64,000 nt of DNA from Haematococcus lacustris (GCA_030144725.1 JASKMD010000015.1:1427054-1491053); one strand, 5' to 3'; shown: positions 30,391 through 41,576, numbered from the stretch's first letter. A program made the numbers and translations. Notes: a model not told the origin generated them from the sequence alone.

Positions 30391-30879
30391 CCCAACCCTA
30401 CTCTCCCACCCTGCACTTCCTACTGAGGTGAGGACAAAGGAAGGTGGGTTGTAATGGAGGGCTGCTACACCTGCCCCTCCATCTGCCAACTCTACATCTC
30501 CCTACTCTAATGGTGAGTGCATCCAGTACCCATGTCCAATGTTTGCTTCCGTTGACACATCGTCACACCATTGCTGCAGGTCTTGTGCGCCTACACCTGA
30601 GACTATCAATGCCCTCCCCACTTCTCTCGCCCTCCCCATGGACCTCCCCTTCCCTTCCCTCCCCTTCCTCCCCTTCCTCCCACACACATATACACCACAC
30701 CCCAGCAAAAGGTGAGTGCAGGTATGTGGCACCCTGTACCCACCTTCACCGCTAGCATGCCCCTTGTCCCGCTGCAGGATTGATCGTCACACCCTTCCCC
30801 ATCCCCTTTTCCTCCCCTTTCCCACGCCCACCACCAACGCCCAGCTTGTCGTCCCTCCGCTTCCACCTCTACCCACCCC

Positions 30880-31110
30880 CCACTTCCCCGCCCCCGCCCC
30901 CGCCCCCACCCCCACCCATGCCCCCACCCACCCCAACCCATGCCCCCAACCCATGCCCCCACCCACCCCAACCCATGCCCCCAACCCAACCCACCCCCGC
31001 CCAGCCCAACCCGGTTGAGCCTCCCGCCTCCCCACCTCCCGCCTCCCTGCCTCCCGCCTCCCCGTCTCCCGCCTCCCTGCCTCCCACCTCCCGCCTTCCA
31101 CATCTACCCC
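30880..31110. repeat. C-rich minisatellite
   Basis: CCCCCACCCATG units (30895-30985), then repeated CCTCCCGCCTCCC units (31020-31095). The plus strand is nearly without G. No gene. Confidence 0.75.
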
Positions 31111-31195
31111 CCCTCCCCGCCTTCACTCTTCCACTCCCCCCCCCTTCACTCAGCAGCCAAAAGGTAGGTAGGTGCTACAGAGCCCGTACTATATC

Positions 31196-31857
31196 TGTTG
31201 CTGCTGCTGCCCCCCTGCTGCTGCTGCTGCTGCCCCCCTGCTGCTGCTGCTGCTGCTGCCCCCCTGCTGCTGCTGCTGCTGCCCCCCTGCTGCTGCTGCT
31301 GCTGCCCCCCTGCTGCTGCTGCTGCTGCCCCCCTGCTGCTGCTGCTGCTGCCCCCCTGCTGCTGCTGCTGCTGCTGCTGCGCCCCTGCTGCTGCTGCTGC
31401 TGCCCCCCTACTGCTGCTGCTGCTGCCCCCCTACTGCTGCTGCTGCTGCCCCCCTACTGCTGCTGCTGCTGCGCCCCTGCTGCTGCTGCTGCTGCGCCCC
31501 TGCTGCTGCTGCTGCCCCCCTACTGCTGCTGCTGCTGCCCCCCTACTGCTGCTGCTGCTGCACCCCTGCTGCTGCTGCTGCTGCGCCCCTGCTGCTGCTG
31601 CTGCCCCCCTGCTGCTGCTGCTGCCCCCCTACTGCTGCTGCTGCTGCCCCCCTGCTGCTGCTGCTGGTGCCCCCCTACTGCTGCTGCTGCTGCCCCCCTC
31701 CTGCTGCTGCTGCTGCTGCCCCCCTACTGTTGCTGCTGCTGCCCCCCTGCTGCTGCTGCTGCTGCCCCCCTACTGCTGCTGCTGCTGCTGCCCCCCTACT
31801 GCTGCTGCTGCTGCCCCCCTACTGCTGCTGCTGCTGCTGCCACCCATGCTGCTGCTG
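31196..31857. repeat. (CTG)3-6-CCCCC minisatellite
   Basis: About thirty units of roughly 20 bp, each a short CTG run followed by a CCCCC block (sometimes GCCCC, or CCCCCTA before the next CTG). It runs directly into palindromic array 2. All frames are low-complexity Leu/Cys/Ala. Confidence 0.9.
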
Positions 31858-31858
31858 T

Positions 31859-32036
31859 CTACAGTACTGTAGGTGTCTACAGTACTGTAGGTGTCTACAG
31901 TACTGTAGGGTGTCTACAGTACTGTAGGTGTCTACAGTACTGAAGGGTGTCTACAGTACTGTAGGTGTCTACAGTACTGTAGGTGTCTACAGTACTGTAG
32001 GGGTCTACAGTACTGTAGGGGTCTACAGTACTGTAG
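31859..32036. repeat. Palindromic 18-bp minisatellite, array 2
   Basis: Ten copies of CTACAGTACTGTAG at 18- or 19-bp spacing (spacer GTGT or GGGT). One copy is changed (GTACTGAAG). It is the same palindrome as at 28686 and 40113. Confidence 0.95.
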
Positions 32037-32447
32037 GTGCCTTCCCCCCATGCATCCTTAACCCCCATGCCCCCTTCACCCCCATGCAGGAACAACTCAA
32101 TGTAGCCCAAGCTCGTTTGCTATCCCGACAGTGCTATGCAAATGCGCTGACAACAAAGCGTGCCTATGTTGCCGAGCCCAGCCCAGCCCTGCCCAGCCCT
32201 ACTCAGCCTCTAGGATTCGTTACCGACCCTGAGCCTAGCCCTTGTGTTAGGAACACAAGTGGTGATGTAATGATGGAGGCTAAGAGTCATGATGTAATGA
32301 TGTGAGGTTAGATGTAATGATGGATGGTTGAGGGCCAACCGCAAACAACTTTTGGGGCAATCTCTGCCGCACTCGATATTAGATAGGAGGGTGCGGTGCA
32401 GGAGGTTGTTGTGATTGCGCAATTAATTCTCCCGGTAAGTGGCTACC

Positions 32448-33175
32448 CCATGGGGGTAGCCACCGTCACCCCCCACAGGGTAGGTTGCGCCAACCGACCA
32501 ACCGCTGCCCGCCCAGCTGCTCCTGCGAACGCGGTCTGCGCTGCAACCCACGTATCAAATCTAACCTCCGTGCTCCGCAGCCATGCTTTTCACGGGCATA
32601 TTTGCCCGCTCGCTGGCCTGGCAGCAGCATCGACAGCCGCAGTGACTACCATCGTTGCAGCACCAACGGAAGCAGAGCAAGCGGATGCAGCACCAGCCTC
32701 AGGAGCTAGGTCAGCGCACGATGCAGCTGTAACCCACAGCGAGCTCGTCCCCCTAACAGCTATGGCATATACAAGAAGCGGCGCCATATCCAGAGTTTGC
32801 ACACCGCAGTTTGCACACCGCTCCGCCAAAATCCATGTGTTTAGCAGCACTGGAGTGAAGAAAGGCTGCAACGATTTGACAGCGTCTGGGTTGAATCTCA
32901 GCCAGATCCTAACAGATGTGGAGTTGCTGTATCCTTCCCTCTACAAGCTCATCAGCATGCTGGCAGACACGGATGCAGCCATGCGTGGTGCTGCAGCCCA
33001 ATCATTGATGCGTACAGGCAGCATGTGCAGTGGTGATTTGTCTGCCATGGGAGCTAGGTGCATACTTCGCAAGCAGAAGGGTAACAAGGTAGCCAGCAAG
33101 TCAGCAAGGCAGGCGCCCAGTGCTGTAGTCACCATCAGTTCATTGCCACGTCGCAATGATGGCAGCAAGAGGTGA
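32448..33175 (+). CDS. ORF of the 5.14-kb element, unknown function
   Basis: An open frame that crosses the left TIR. Its N-terminal third is therefore duplicated, in a diverged form, in the right TIR. The last 130 residues look like real protein: SAKIHVFSSTGVKKGCNDL, then LSQILTDVELLYPSLYKLISML and ADTDAAMRGAAAQSLM, ending in a basic patch (RKQKGNKVASKSARQ). GTAAGT (32433) and a CTCCGCAG acceptor (about 32572-32579) could remove most of the TIR from the message. The start codon is not settled. No transposase, helicase or integrase motif is seen. Confidence 0.35.
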
Positions 33176-33776
33176 CAATCAGCAGACCTGCATTCCCGGT
33201 AGCAGCAGGCAGCAAGCGTCGCAGCTGCCTGGCTTCACTGCCACCTCCCAGCTGTTTGGCAGCCCCCATGCACCAGCACCGCACTCGACAGGCATCGCTG
33301 CCACCTTACAGCTTTTTGGCAGCCCCCCTGCAATCCCACAGCAGCAACCAGGCACCACTGCCACGTCACAGCTTTTTGGCAGCCCGCATGCGCCAGCACC
33401 GCAGCTGCCTGGCACTGCTGCCACCTCACAGCTGTTTGGCAGCCCTCAAGAGCCAGCACAACATCTGACAGGCGTCGCTGCCACCTTACAGCTGTTTGGC
33501 AGCCCCCCCTTGCTCCCACAGCGGCAGTTAGGCACCACTGCTACGTCACAACTGTTTGGCAGCCCACATGCGCCAGCACCGCAACTGCCTGGCACCACTG
33601 CCACCTTACTGCTGTTTGGCAGCACCCCCCTGCTCCCACAGCGGCAGCCAGGCACCACTGCCACGTCACAACTGTTTGGCAGCCCACATGCGCAATGTGT
33701 CTTGATGGCTTGGATGACATGCACGTCAGCAACAGCATTGAGAGTGCCAGACTGTAGTGGACAAACATGCAGCTAG
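33156..33776 (+). CDS. ORF made of eight 20-residue QLFGSP repeats
   Basis: Overlaps the end of the preceding ORF by 20 bp in another frame. From 33226 to 33690 a 60-bp unit recurs about eight times. Each copy encodes a TATSQLFGSPHAPAPQLPG-like segment, with two alternating spacer types (HAPAPQLPG and PLLPQRQPG). The frame is held through substitutions, which suggests selection or recent expansion. It may be joined to the upstream ORF by splicing or frameshift. Function unknown. Confidence 0.35.
   Translation: MMAARGDNQQTCIPGSSRQQASQLPGFTATSQLFGSPHAPAPHSTGIAATLQLFGSPPAIPQQQPGTTATSQLFGSPHAPAPQLPGTAATSQLFGSPQEPAQHLTGVAATLQLFGSPPLLPQRQLGTTATSQLFGSPHAPAPQLPGTTATLLLFGSTPLLPQRQPGTTATSQLFGSPHAQCVLMAWMTCTSATALRVPDCSGQTCS
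33226..33690. repeat. 60-bp tandem repeat, about 8 copies
   Basis: The core CTGTTTGGCAGCCC recurs every 60 bp. Two unit types alternate, so the effective unit may be 120 bp. It lies inside the 5.14-kb element. Confidence 0.85.
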
Positions 33777-35600
33777 GAGCAGCAGCTGGGAGGCGCTTGG
33801 AGCGACAGCCAGGACTTCAGGTGAGTGCACGTGCTGTTAGGGTGTCAGCCCAGCCTGCCAAACTCTGGTCATGCATATTCTGCCGTGGCTTGGTGGTTGC
33901 TAACATGTCATGCATGTCCTTATTCATCTGCTTGCTGGCTGATGTTTGCTTGCAGTTGTCCATAGCTGGGGCATGACAAGAGTAGCATGGCTTGGTGTTT
34001 GCAAGCAAGGCGGTAGCGGCGTAGAGCAGCAATCAACAAGGAGCCAGCAAGGACCGTACCCTCCCCGTACCCCGTACCCCGTACCCTCCCCCATCCCACC
34101 ACCACCACTTCCAAGTCTGCCACCCACCTACCCTCCTCCCCTCTCCTCTCCCACAGCACCTAGCCGCCTATGGAGTAGCAGCCTGGAGCTGGTAGCATAG
34201 AGCAGACAGCATGGAGCGGGCAGCATGGAGCGGGTGCTGCTGCCAGTGGTGATGGTGCTGCTGCTAGTGCTGCTGCTGTTGTTGCTGCTGCTGCTTGAGC
34301 TGCTGAGCAGCCTAGTAGTAGCAACCAACCCAGTTTGGGGACGTGGGGCAGGGGCAGCAAGTCACCTACTACCCCCCCTCCCCTCACCCTCACCCCACGG
34401 CACACGCTGCAGCCCCTTCCCTACCCCACCCAGCAGCCCTTGGCGTACCAGCTTGGAGCAACAGGGATAGGTGCGCCTAGCAACAAGCTCTGCTGCTTAT
34501 GGAGCATGGCCGGCTGCTTGTCTGGCTGCGGCACATGATTGTGTGTGCAAGGGGGCATGCGGTGAGCCTGAGCCGCATGGTGAGGCTGAGTCAGGGCAGC
34601 TGCAGCAGTCATTGCAATTAGGGTGGTTGTTCAAGATCAAACAACACATGCAGCAGTACCAAGACATGTTAATCAAGGCTGAGGGCATGCACATGAGCTA
34701 GGAGGGCAGGGGCATGTGCACAACTTACCACTTGTAACACCCTTGTAATCCCTTGTAACGTGGTGGCCATGTAATGCTATCCAACCAACCGCTTATGTAA
34801 TTCCTCACCATTGAGAGGTGACCTAACTTGACTTCCAGAGTCACCTGGTCCCAACGTATGCATACCATGCATGCAACCCAGTCGAAATAGCCAAGCCAAA
34901 TAGGAAGGGCCGCGCCGAAGCCTAGACTTTCCAGCCTAAACACTGCTAGCAACGCCCTGCCTCCTAGCCAACACAACTGTTGTGGTACACTTTGATGTAA
35001 GCCAACACAGTTGGTGTGGTACATTGTGATGTCAGCCTGTGTCAGACTGTGGCACACTGTGACACCACCCCGCCATACCTCTAGCTCATTACCTACATAC
35101 ACACAGCACCTACATACCTCGGGTACCATGTTTGCAGCATTAGCGCATCACCGCGTGGTGGTGTTGTCCATACAAGGGGCATGTGGCGCACCACACCCTA
35201 GCATGTGGCTGGTTCTGGTGAGCCTCCACTATAGGTACCATCCGTGGTGCAGCTAGCTGTGACACATTGGGTGTGGATCACTGCCAGGCCTGCAATTGCT
35301 AAGCATGACCGTGATGCATACATGCAAAGGGGGTATGTAGCAGGTGGCTACCACGTTTGCAGCATTAGCGCATCACCGCGTGGTGGTGTTGTCCATACAA
35401 GGTATCATGTATGACGAGGATACACGGCTAATGACAACCACACTTTTCTTCATTACATCTTGACCATTCACAACTGACAAATCACGTTGTGTGGCATGGA
35501 ACTGAACGGAAGCTCAGGACAGCCTTTTGAAAGCTTTTGTACCATGCAACATTCTTCTCAGATGGGCTCAAAGTTGCTGTTGATTGCTAATACAAGACTG
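33777..35600. other. Interior of the 5.14-kb element, no supported gene
   Basis: Contains C-rich blocks (34060-34140), an interrupted CTG/CTA run (34255-34330), a GTGGTACA-TTTGATGT-AGCC partial tandem (34980-35040) and an exact 48-bp direct repeat (35130-35177 and 35355-35402). No ORF here has recognisable motifs. Confidence 0.4.
35130..35402. repeat. Exact 48-bp direct repeat, 225 bp apart
   Basis: GTTTGCAGCATTAGCGCATC and the next 28 bases are identical at 35130-35177 and 35355-35402. Both are preceded by TACCA-T/C. Perfect identity points to a recent duplication. Confidence 0.9.
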
Positions 35601-35604
35601 CACT

Positions 35605-36310
35605 GCCACACACCTATAACCTGCTGCTGCTGTCCATGCACTGCTCATGCATTACAGCCTGCTGCTCTTGCTGCTGCTCATGCACCGCAACACACCTACA
35701 ACCTGCTGCTGCCCATGCACTGCTGCTCATGCACTACAGCCTGCTGCTGTTGCTGCTCATGCACTAAAACACATGCACTGCAGCCTGTTGCGGCTGCTCA
35801 TGCACTGCAGCACACCTGCAGCCTGCAGTGCCACACACCTACAACCTGTCGCTGCTGCCCATCCACTGCTGCTGCTGTCCTTGCACTGCTGCTCATGCAC
35901 TACAACCTGCTGCTGCTGCTACTCATGCACTATAGCACATGCACTTCTGCCTGCTGCTGCTGCTGCTCATGCACTGCAGCACACCTGCAGCCTGCTGCTA
36001 CCTGCACTGCTACACACCTACAGCCTGCTGCTGCTGCTGCACATGCACTGCTGCTCATGCATTACAGCCTGCTGCTGCAGCTGTTCATGCACTGCAGTAC
36101 ATGCACAACGGCCCGCTGCTGCTGCTCATGCACTGCAACACACCTTCAACCTGCACTGCTACACACCTACAGCCTGCTGCTGCTGCCCATACACTGCTGC
36201 TGTTGTCCTTGCACAGCTGCTCATGCACTGTAACACATGCACTGCAGCCTGCTGCTGCTGCTCATGCACCGCAGCACACCTGCAGCCTGCTGCTACCTGC
36301 AGCCTGCACT
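35605..36310. repeat. CTGCTG / CATGCACTGC minisatellite
   Basis: Irregular units combining CCTGCTGCTGCTGCTCATGCACTGCAG and ACACACCTACAGC. All plus-strand frames read as Cys/His/Ala/Thr repeats. Not taken as coding. Confidence 0.8.
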
Positions 36311-36325
36311 GCCACACATGAACAG

Positions 36326-36930
36326 GCAGGGCAGGGCAGGGCAGGGCAGGGCAGGGCAGGGCAGGGCAGGGCAGGGCAGGGCAGGGCAGGGCAGGGCAGG
36401 GCAGGGCAGGGCAGGGCAGGGCAGGGAGGGGCAGGGCAGGGCAGGGGGCAGGGCAGGGGGCAGGGCAGGGGGCAGGGCAGGGGGCCTGGATGGGGTGGGG
36501 CAGGGCTGGGAGGGGGTGGGGTGGGGCAGGGCTGGGAGGGGGTGGGGTGGGGCAGGGCTGGGAGGGGGTGGGGTGGGGCAGGGCTGGGAGGGGGTGGGGC
36601 AGGGCTGGGAGGGGGTGGGGCAGGGCTGGGCAGGGAGGGGAGGGGCAACCCGAGGCTGGGAGGGGGTGGGGTGGGGCTGGGCAAGGAGGGGGCAGGGCTG
36701 GGAGGGGGTAGGGCAGGGCTGGGAGGGGGTGGGGCAGGGCTGGGCAGGGAGGGGAGGGGCAACGCAAGGCTGGGAGGGGGTGGGGCAGGGCTGGGCAGGG
36801 AGGGGCAGGGCTGGGAGGAGGTGGAGCAGGGCTGGGCAGGGAGGGGAGGGGCAACGCAAGGCTGGGATTGGGTGGGGCAGGGCTGGGATTGGATGGGGCA
36901 GGGCTGGGAGGGGGTGGGGCAGGGCTGGGC
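36326..36930. repeat. (GGGCA)n followed by GGGCTGGGAGGGGGTGGGGCA units
   Basis: About 20 perfect GGGCA units (36326-36424) pass into longer imperfect G-rich units to 36930. Strong G-strand asymmetry. ORFs on both strands here are repeat artefacts. Confidence 0.85.
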
Positions 36931-37607
36931 TGCGGCGGTGAGGGGTGGGGCTGGGCGGCAGGTTGCCGGTCTTGCCGTTCTATGTTGTTGTTGGCCCCTT
37001 GAACTGTAATTGTGGAAGGCCTGCATGTTTAGGCACACAACAACAGAGTTCTGGCAAGGGTACTGCAAGGGGCGAATTGTTAGTGCTGCCCCTAATGTGT
37101 TAGTGGCTAGGTATTACCCTAACCATCTCACCTGTAGCTCGCCTGGCCCGCGCCTAGCTCAGCTCCACGCGTGTCTTCTTGCTGTCCTTCAGCTGTGCGT
37201 GGGGGACGCACTCGCTTTGGGTTTCGCTTTGCGGTAGGGGTTACAGCTGCATCGTGCGCTGACGCAGCTCCTGAGGCTGGTGCTGCATCCGTTAATGCTG
37301 CGCTGCTTCCGTTAATGCTGCAACAATGGTAGTCACTGCGGCTGTCGATGCTGCTGCCAGGCCAGCGAGCAGGCAAATATGCCCGTGAAAAGCATGGCTG
37401 CGGAGCACGGAGGTTAGATTTGATACGTGGGTTGCAGCGCAGACCGCGTTCGCAGGAGCAGCTGGGCGGGCAGCGGTTGGTCGGTTGGCGCAACCTACCC
37501 TGTGGGGGGTGACGGTGGCTACCCCCATGGGGTAGCCACTTACCGGGAGAATTAATTGGATTGCGGGGCATCATCAACATCCACAGCTTTGCAAGCCGAG
37601 CTACCCA

Positions 37608-39867
37608 CACTCTGGTTACGGTTGGGGCATGAACCGCCCGGTTTTTCGTGAACCGCGCGGTTGTTTACCAACTGTCCGGTTCACTAACCGCCTGGTCAGG
37701 GTCGGCTGCAGCGGCTGGCGATGGTACCGTTAGAATCAGCGTTCTACGCTCGTTGCAACCATACCCTCGCAAGCAGCAGCGATGTCAGGCCAACCGTCTG
37801 CATGGCTGCATGGCTGGCTCTAAAACTGGAGCTGCTGGCAGGAGCGGAGCGGACCCGACCGACAGACTAGCAGGAGTCTTTACAGCGCCATACTTCATAC
37901 ATTTCAACAGATGTAGTAGCACAACAAAACAAGCACGCTGCCAAGTCCCCTAGTCACACAACACTAGCCTGTCATGCAGTCATGCAACCTAGCCTTGCAT
38001 CCAGTTGACAAGTAGCCTAACCCGGATTCACTCATATCTACATGCAACATCGAGCCTTGCTCGGCCACTGCTAATGCCTGACAACTCGACTGCCCGGGAG
38101 AGCATCAATGCTTGGCTAGGATCCATGTGGAAGGGTGTTGATGAAGGCCAACAGGTTCCGGAGTGTCTTCATGTGTTGCTGATGGATGTCTGAGGGCCTA
38201 CAACACAAGCAACATGTGCCAGCGCTATGCCAAGCCAAAAATGTACAATGTGTCTAGAGCATGAACGACAGTGGGCTTGGAGGTGGTGGAGATAACTATT
38301 GTGTGGCGCAAGGAGGGGGACACATAAGGAGGGGGCAGTTGACGGCTTGGTGGACCTCTGGACCCAGGCTGGGTAGCTGCAGCGCAGGTGCAAAGTGAGC
38401 CAGCTGCACCAGAGGCCGCTGGTGGCTGCCTGGCTGCTCCCTTGCCACTGCTTGCAGAGAGTTCATGAGGGACGCCAACTGCTGATGCTCAATGTTGCAT
38501 TGCTGCACTGCTGCACTGCTGCACCTGCACTGCTGCACCTGGTCAGACTGCTGCACCTGGTCCGACAAGAAGAACCGTGCACCATGGTGAGTACAAGTGA
38601 CAACATGAGTCTGACACAACTTGAGAAGTGCAATATAGGAAGAGGTGGCAAGCACGATGCACCTGAACAAGGATCATGGGTATGACATGCCCTGACAACA
38701 CGTACCCGCGGGGCCCAGGCGTGGCAGTGGTCGTGCAGATGGTCAGCCGCAACACTTTCCTGGGCGGGGAGCTCTTCTTTAGCGGGCTGTGGGCGTATCG
38801 ACAGCGGAACCTGCTACGCACTCATCAGCATTCTTTGCTGGTCGTCACATGTTTTTGCAGGCTCACTCGCAATTTGCACGCAGTTTCAGGCGCTGATTGT
38901 GCGGAGATCGCGAGCAAGGATGAGCCTGGATCCTAACCTTCCCCCTGGGAGGCGATGTAAGAGCCACACACGGCAGGCACGCGCATCACTGCCTTCAACA
39001 AATCGCTTGCAGGCGCTTGCAGAGGCAGCTTCTCTAACACAGCCATGGCGCACGACCCCCAGCAGCGGCCAGAGCACTCCAGAATGGGGAGACTAGAGAC
39101 TAGCTCTTGATGATGTGTTGTTGTGGCACATTACTGTGTCATAGTCCTACAATGCAAAGGTGCGGTACTTCCCTCCTTGAATGCCAAGCTGTACATGATA
39201 GGCTGCTCAGACAAAGCTAGGAGGGTTGACATCACATGTTATACTGCTTACACTGTGGCATACTGCTTACACTGTGGCTTGGCACACTGCTAACACGCGT
39301 TGCGTGTGGTGTAGGCCCTTGGACTTCAACAAGCAACACATGGAAAACGCTCCGCCAGACCTGATGGTCTTTATCAAAAGAGGGTCATTGCCATTGGACC
39401 CTTCCAGCAAGCAGGCAGGCAGGCAGGCAGGCAGGCAACATCCATGAGTAGGATGCAACAGTGGCCAAGCAAGGCTCAGTGTTGCATGTAGATATGAGTG
39501 GATCCGAGTTAAGCTTTGTTGTGTGACTAGGACACTTGGCAGCGTGTTTGTTTTGATGTGTTGCTACATTCGTTGAAGTGTACTAAGTATGGCGCTGTAA
39601 AGACTCCTGCAAGTATGTACGTCTGGTCCGCTGCGGCCCGCTACTCCAGTTTTAGAGCCAGCCATGCAGCCATGCAGACGGTTGGCCAGACATCGCTGCT
39701 GCTTGCGAGGGTATGGTTGCAACGAGCGTAGAACGCTGATTCTAACGGTACCATCGCCAGCCGCTGCAGCCGACCCTGACCAGGCGGTTAGTGAACCGGA
39801 CAGTTGGTAAACAACCGCGCGGTTCACGAAAAACCGGGCGGTTCATGCCCCAACCGTAACCAGAGTG
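37608..39867. mobile_element. 2.26-kb element with long terminal inverted repeats
   Basis: The outer about 215 bp are almost identical in inverted orientation (37608-37822 and 39653-39867, both starting CACTCTGGTTACGGTTGGGG). Weaker inverted similarity continues inward to about 38075 and 39440. The subterminal part has a cluster of GGTT/AACC palindromes (AACCGCCCGGTT, AACCGCGCGGTT, CTGTCCGGTT, AACCGCCTGGT), which look like binding sites. The core 38080-39430 holds only short ORFs (for example 38676-38936) with no transposase motif. I find no target duplication. It starts 43 bp from the GATTGCG duplication of the 5.14-kb element. Confidence 0.7.
39411..39437. repeat. (GGCA)n tetranucleotide run
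   Basis: About six units of GGCA/CAGG near the inner edge of the right inverted repeat of the 2.26-kb element. Confidence 0.8.
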
Positions 39868-40112
39868 CCAGTACAACCGACAGAACGGACCTAGCTTGCG
39901 ATAGAGACGGGCCCCTGCCTTAGACCTTACACGTATGTATGTAGCTCCCTATGGCGACCTTATTGCGTGGACACAACTTTCGGCACAAATACCCATATCG
40001 AGCTTGCGGGCCTACGCTTCGACGCCTCTCACTATTTATAGCACGCAGAATGTGGTTTGAATGTGGAGAACAGCATGGTACCCTATTTACAAGAGACCTT
40101 GTCAAATCTGAC

Positions 40113-40221
40113 CTACAGTACTGTAGATGTCTACAGTACTGTAGATGTCTACAGTACTGTAGATGTCTACAGTACTGTAGATGTCTACAGTACTGTAGAT
40201 GTCTACAGTACTGTAGGTACC
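40113..40221. repeat. Palindromic 18-bp minisatellite, array 3
   Basis: Six copies of CTACAGTACTGTAG at exact 18-bp spacing with spacer ATGT; the last spacer is GTAC. Same palindrome as arrays 1 and 2. Confidence 0.95.
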
Positions 40222-40605
40222 TACACTCCAACTGCTCACATACTCAGAATTCCAACAAGCGTCAAGTGGCGTTGGAGTCGCAAGGACAATCCGAGGCGAA
40301 CCGCATCAAAAAACTACCCCCCTAGGATGTATAGTATAATGTCGGAGGCCGAGCTGTTACGGGAAAATAACGGTCGAGGCTGGGTCGAAAGTTGCAGTAA
40401 ACGTCGAGGCGTAGCCGAGACGTTTACGCAGCTTGAGACCTGGCCGAGACTGTTATTTGGACGTGAACAGCGCTGGCCGAGACATTATGCGATATCCCTG
40501 TACATTACGGGCACACGGTTTGGAGCCTCGCTGCTATTGCGGCTGTGCTCCACGCGTCGGAGACGACAGCAGAACCAGTGCGCAAACCACGCTCTTTCCT
40601 GGTGG

Positions 40606-40740
40606 TTGTGCACTTTTGCTGTAAATGTCTGCGCTTTCCCCGTAAATGTGTGCAAGTCGTGCACTTTTTCAGTAAATGTCTGCACTTTTCCCGTAAATGT
40701 TTGCAAGTCGTGCACTTTTCCTGTAATTGTTTGCAAGTCA
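40606..40740. repeat. TGTAAATGT-TGC-CTTTTCCC tandem repeat
   Basis: Units of about 48-50 bp (GTAAATGTCTGC-CTTTTCCCGTAAATGTTTGCAAGTCGTGCACTTTT) repeat about 2.5 times. It is AT-richer than its surroundings. Confidence 0.75.
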
Positions 40741-40810
40741 CCCCCTCTTCACTCTTTACTCTAGGACAAACTTCCGCAGCCTCACCCATACCAGCCTGCC
40801 CAACAGCTTA

Positions 40811-41570
40811 AATGCCCGACAGCACCTACACCGTCAGCAGGGGCAGCATTGGCGACGACGACGACCAGTGCGGCAGTGATAATGACTTTGAGATACCAAC
40901 ATACAACCTTCTTCCGCCTCCGCTAGAGGTCGCAACAGCACGTTTGGCAGCTACGCGGCTTGACGGTGAGACGCGTTGACGGACCTTAGCGTTGACCCCT
41001 GTTGACTTGCATCTTTTGACTAATAACACCACGTCTGTTGCGCAACAGGGTCCCCGTAGAACAAAGTGGCAGCCCAACACCGCCATTGCAGCTGTCGCAG
41101 GAGCTCGCTTGGCTGATGCAGAACGCGTGGCTGCGCCGCCACAACCGGCCATTGCAGATGCGGCAACGGAGCCTCTCTGGCAAAGCAGGTGAGTCCAAGG
41201 TTGCCTTGCAACTATCTTATCGTCGTCCCTCGCAACTGTCATATCGTAGACCGTAACCATTGTGTTGCACCGCCCCGCAGCGACTGCCGAGCAGCAAACG
41301 TAGCATGTTGCAAACGAGGACACTGAGCAGGTCCTTATGAGGTTCCTAAAAGACCCGGACATTGTGGACATGGCAATCTGCAGCAAGGCAGCACCGGCAA
41401 CCATGATCAAGAATAAGTCTCAGCTGAACACCAGCTACAACATGGAGTCTGTTCTGGACCTCATGTTCTGTTCTGATCCTCATTGGCATGCCTTGTCATG
41501 TCATTGCCTGCATTGCTATTCCGCCTTTGCCACCCTCATACAAGCAAGACCCTGCTGCTGCTGCTGATGA
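40811..41570 (+). other. Exon-like segments of an unknown gene
   Basis: Three protein-like stretches with splice-like borders. One is an ATG at 40811 with an acidic start (MPDSTYTVSRGSIGDDDDQCG) up to GTGAGA (about 40970). The second runs from a GCGCAACAG acceptor to GGCAAAGCAG/GTGAGT (about 41049-41189). The third has MRFLKDPDIVDMAICSKAAPA from 41337. The phase of the first junction does not work in the obvious frame, so I do not call a CDS. The 150-bp minisatellite follows directly. Confidence 0.25.
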
Positions 41571-41576
41571 TGCCTT

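Larger units (their letters stand above)
32418..37558. mobile_element. 5.14-kb DNA-transposon-like element with long TIRs and 7-bp target duplication
   Basis: Left end 32418-32735 and right end 37238-37558 are near-identical inverted repeats of about 320 bp, both starting CAATTAATTCTCCCGGTAAG. The 7 bp GATTGCG stand directly outside each end (32411-32417 and 37559-37565), a perfect target-site duplication. Each TIR carries a subterminal hairpin with an 11-bp stem, GTGGCTACCCC and its complement (32437-32461 and 37515-37539). The inside holds two overlapping plus-strand ORFs (32448-33175 and 33156-33776) and several minisatellites. No DDE transposase motif is visible, so the superfamily is open. 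Confidence 0.8.

Noticed and set aside
29773..30489. Long ORFs of PSPAQ or GWAGL repeats
   Set aside because: Direct product of (CCCAG)n; open in several frames on both strands.
30780..31943. 387-residue ORF of Leu/Cys/Ala/Pro
   Set aside because: Reads through C-rich and CTG repeats only. Three frames are equally open.
36159..37068. Large Pro/Ala-rich ORFs on both strands
   Set aside because: G-rich minisatellite artefact without any folded segment.
37608..39867. Target-site duplication for the 2.26-kb element
   Set aside because: The bases outside the two ends (CTACCCA and CCAGTAC) do not match, so none is claimed.
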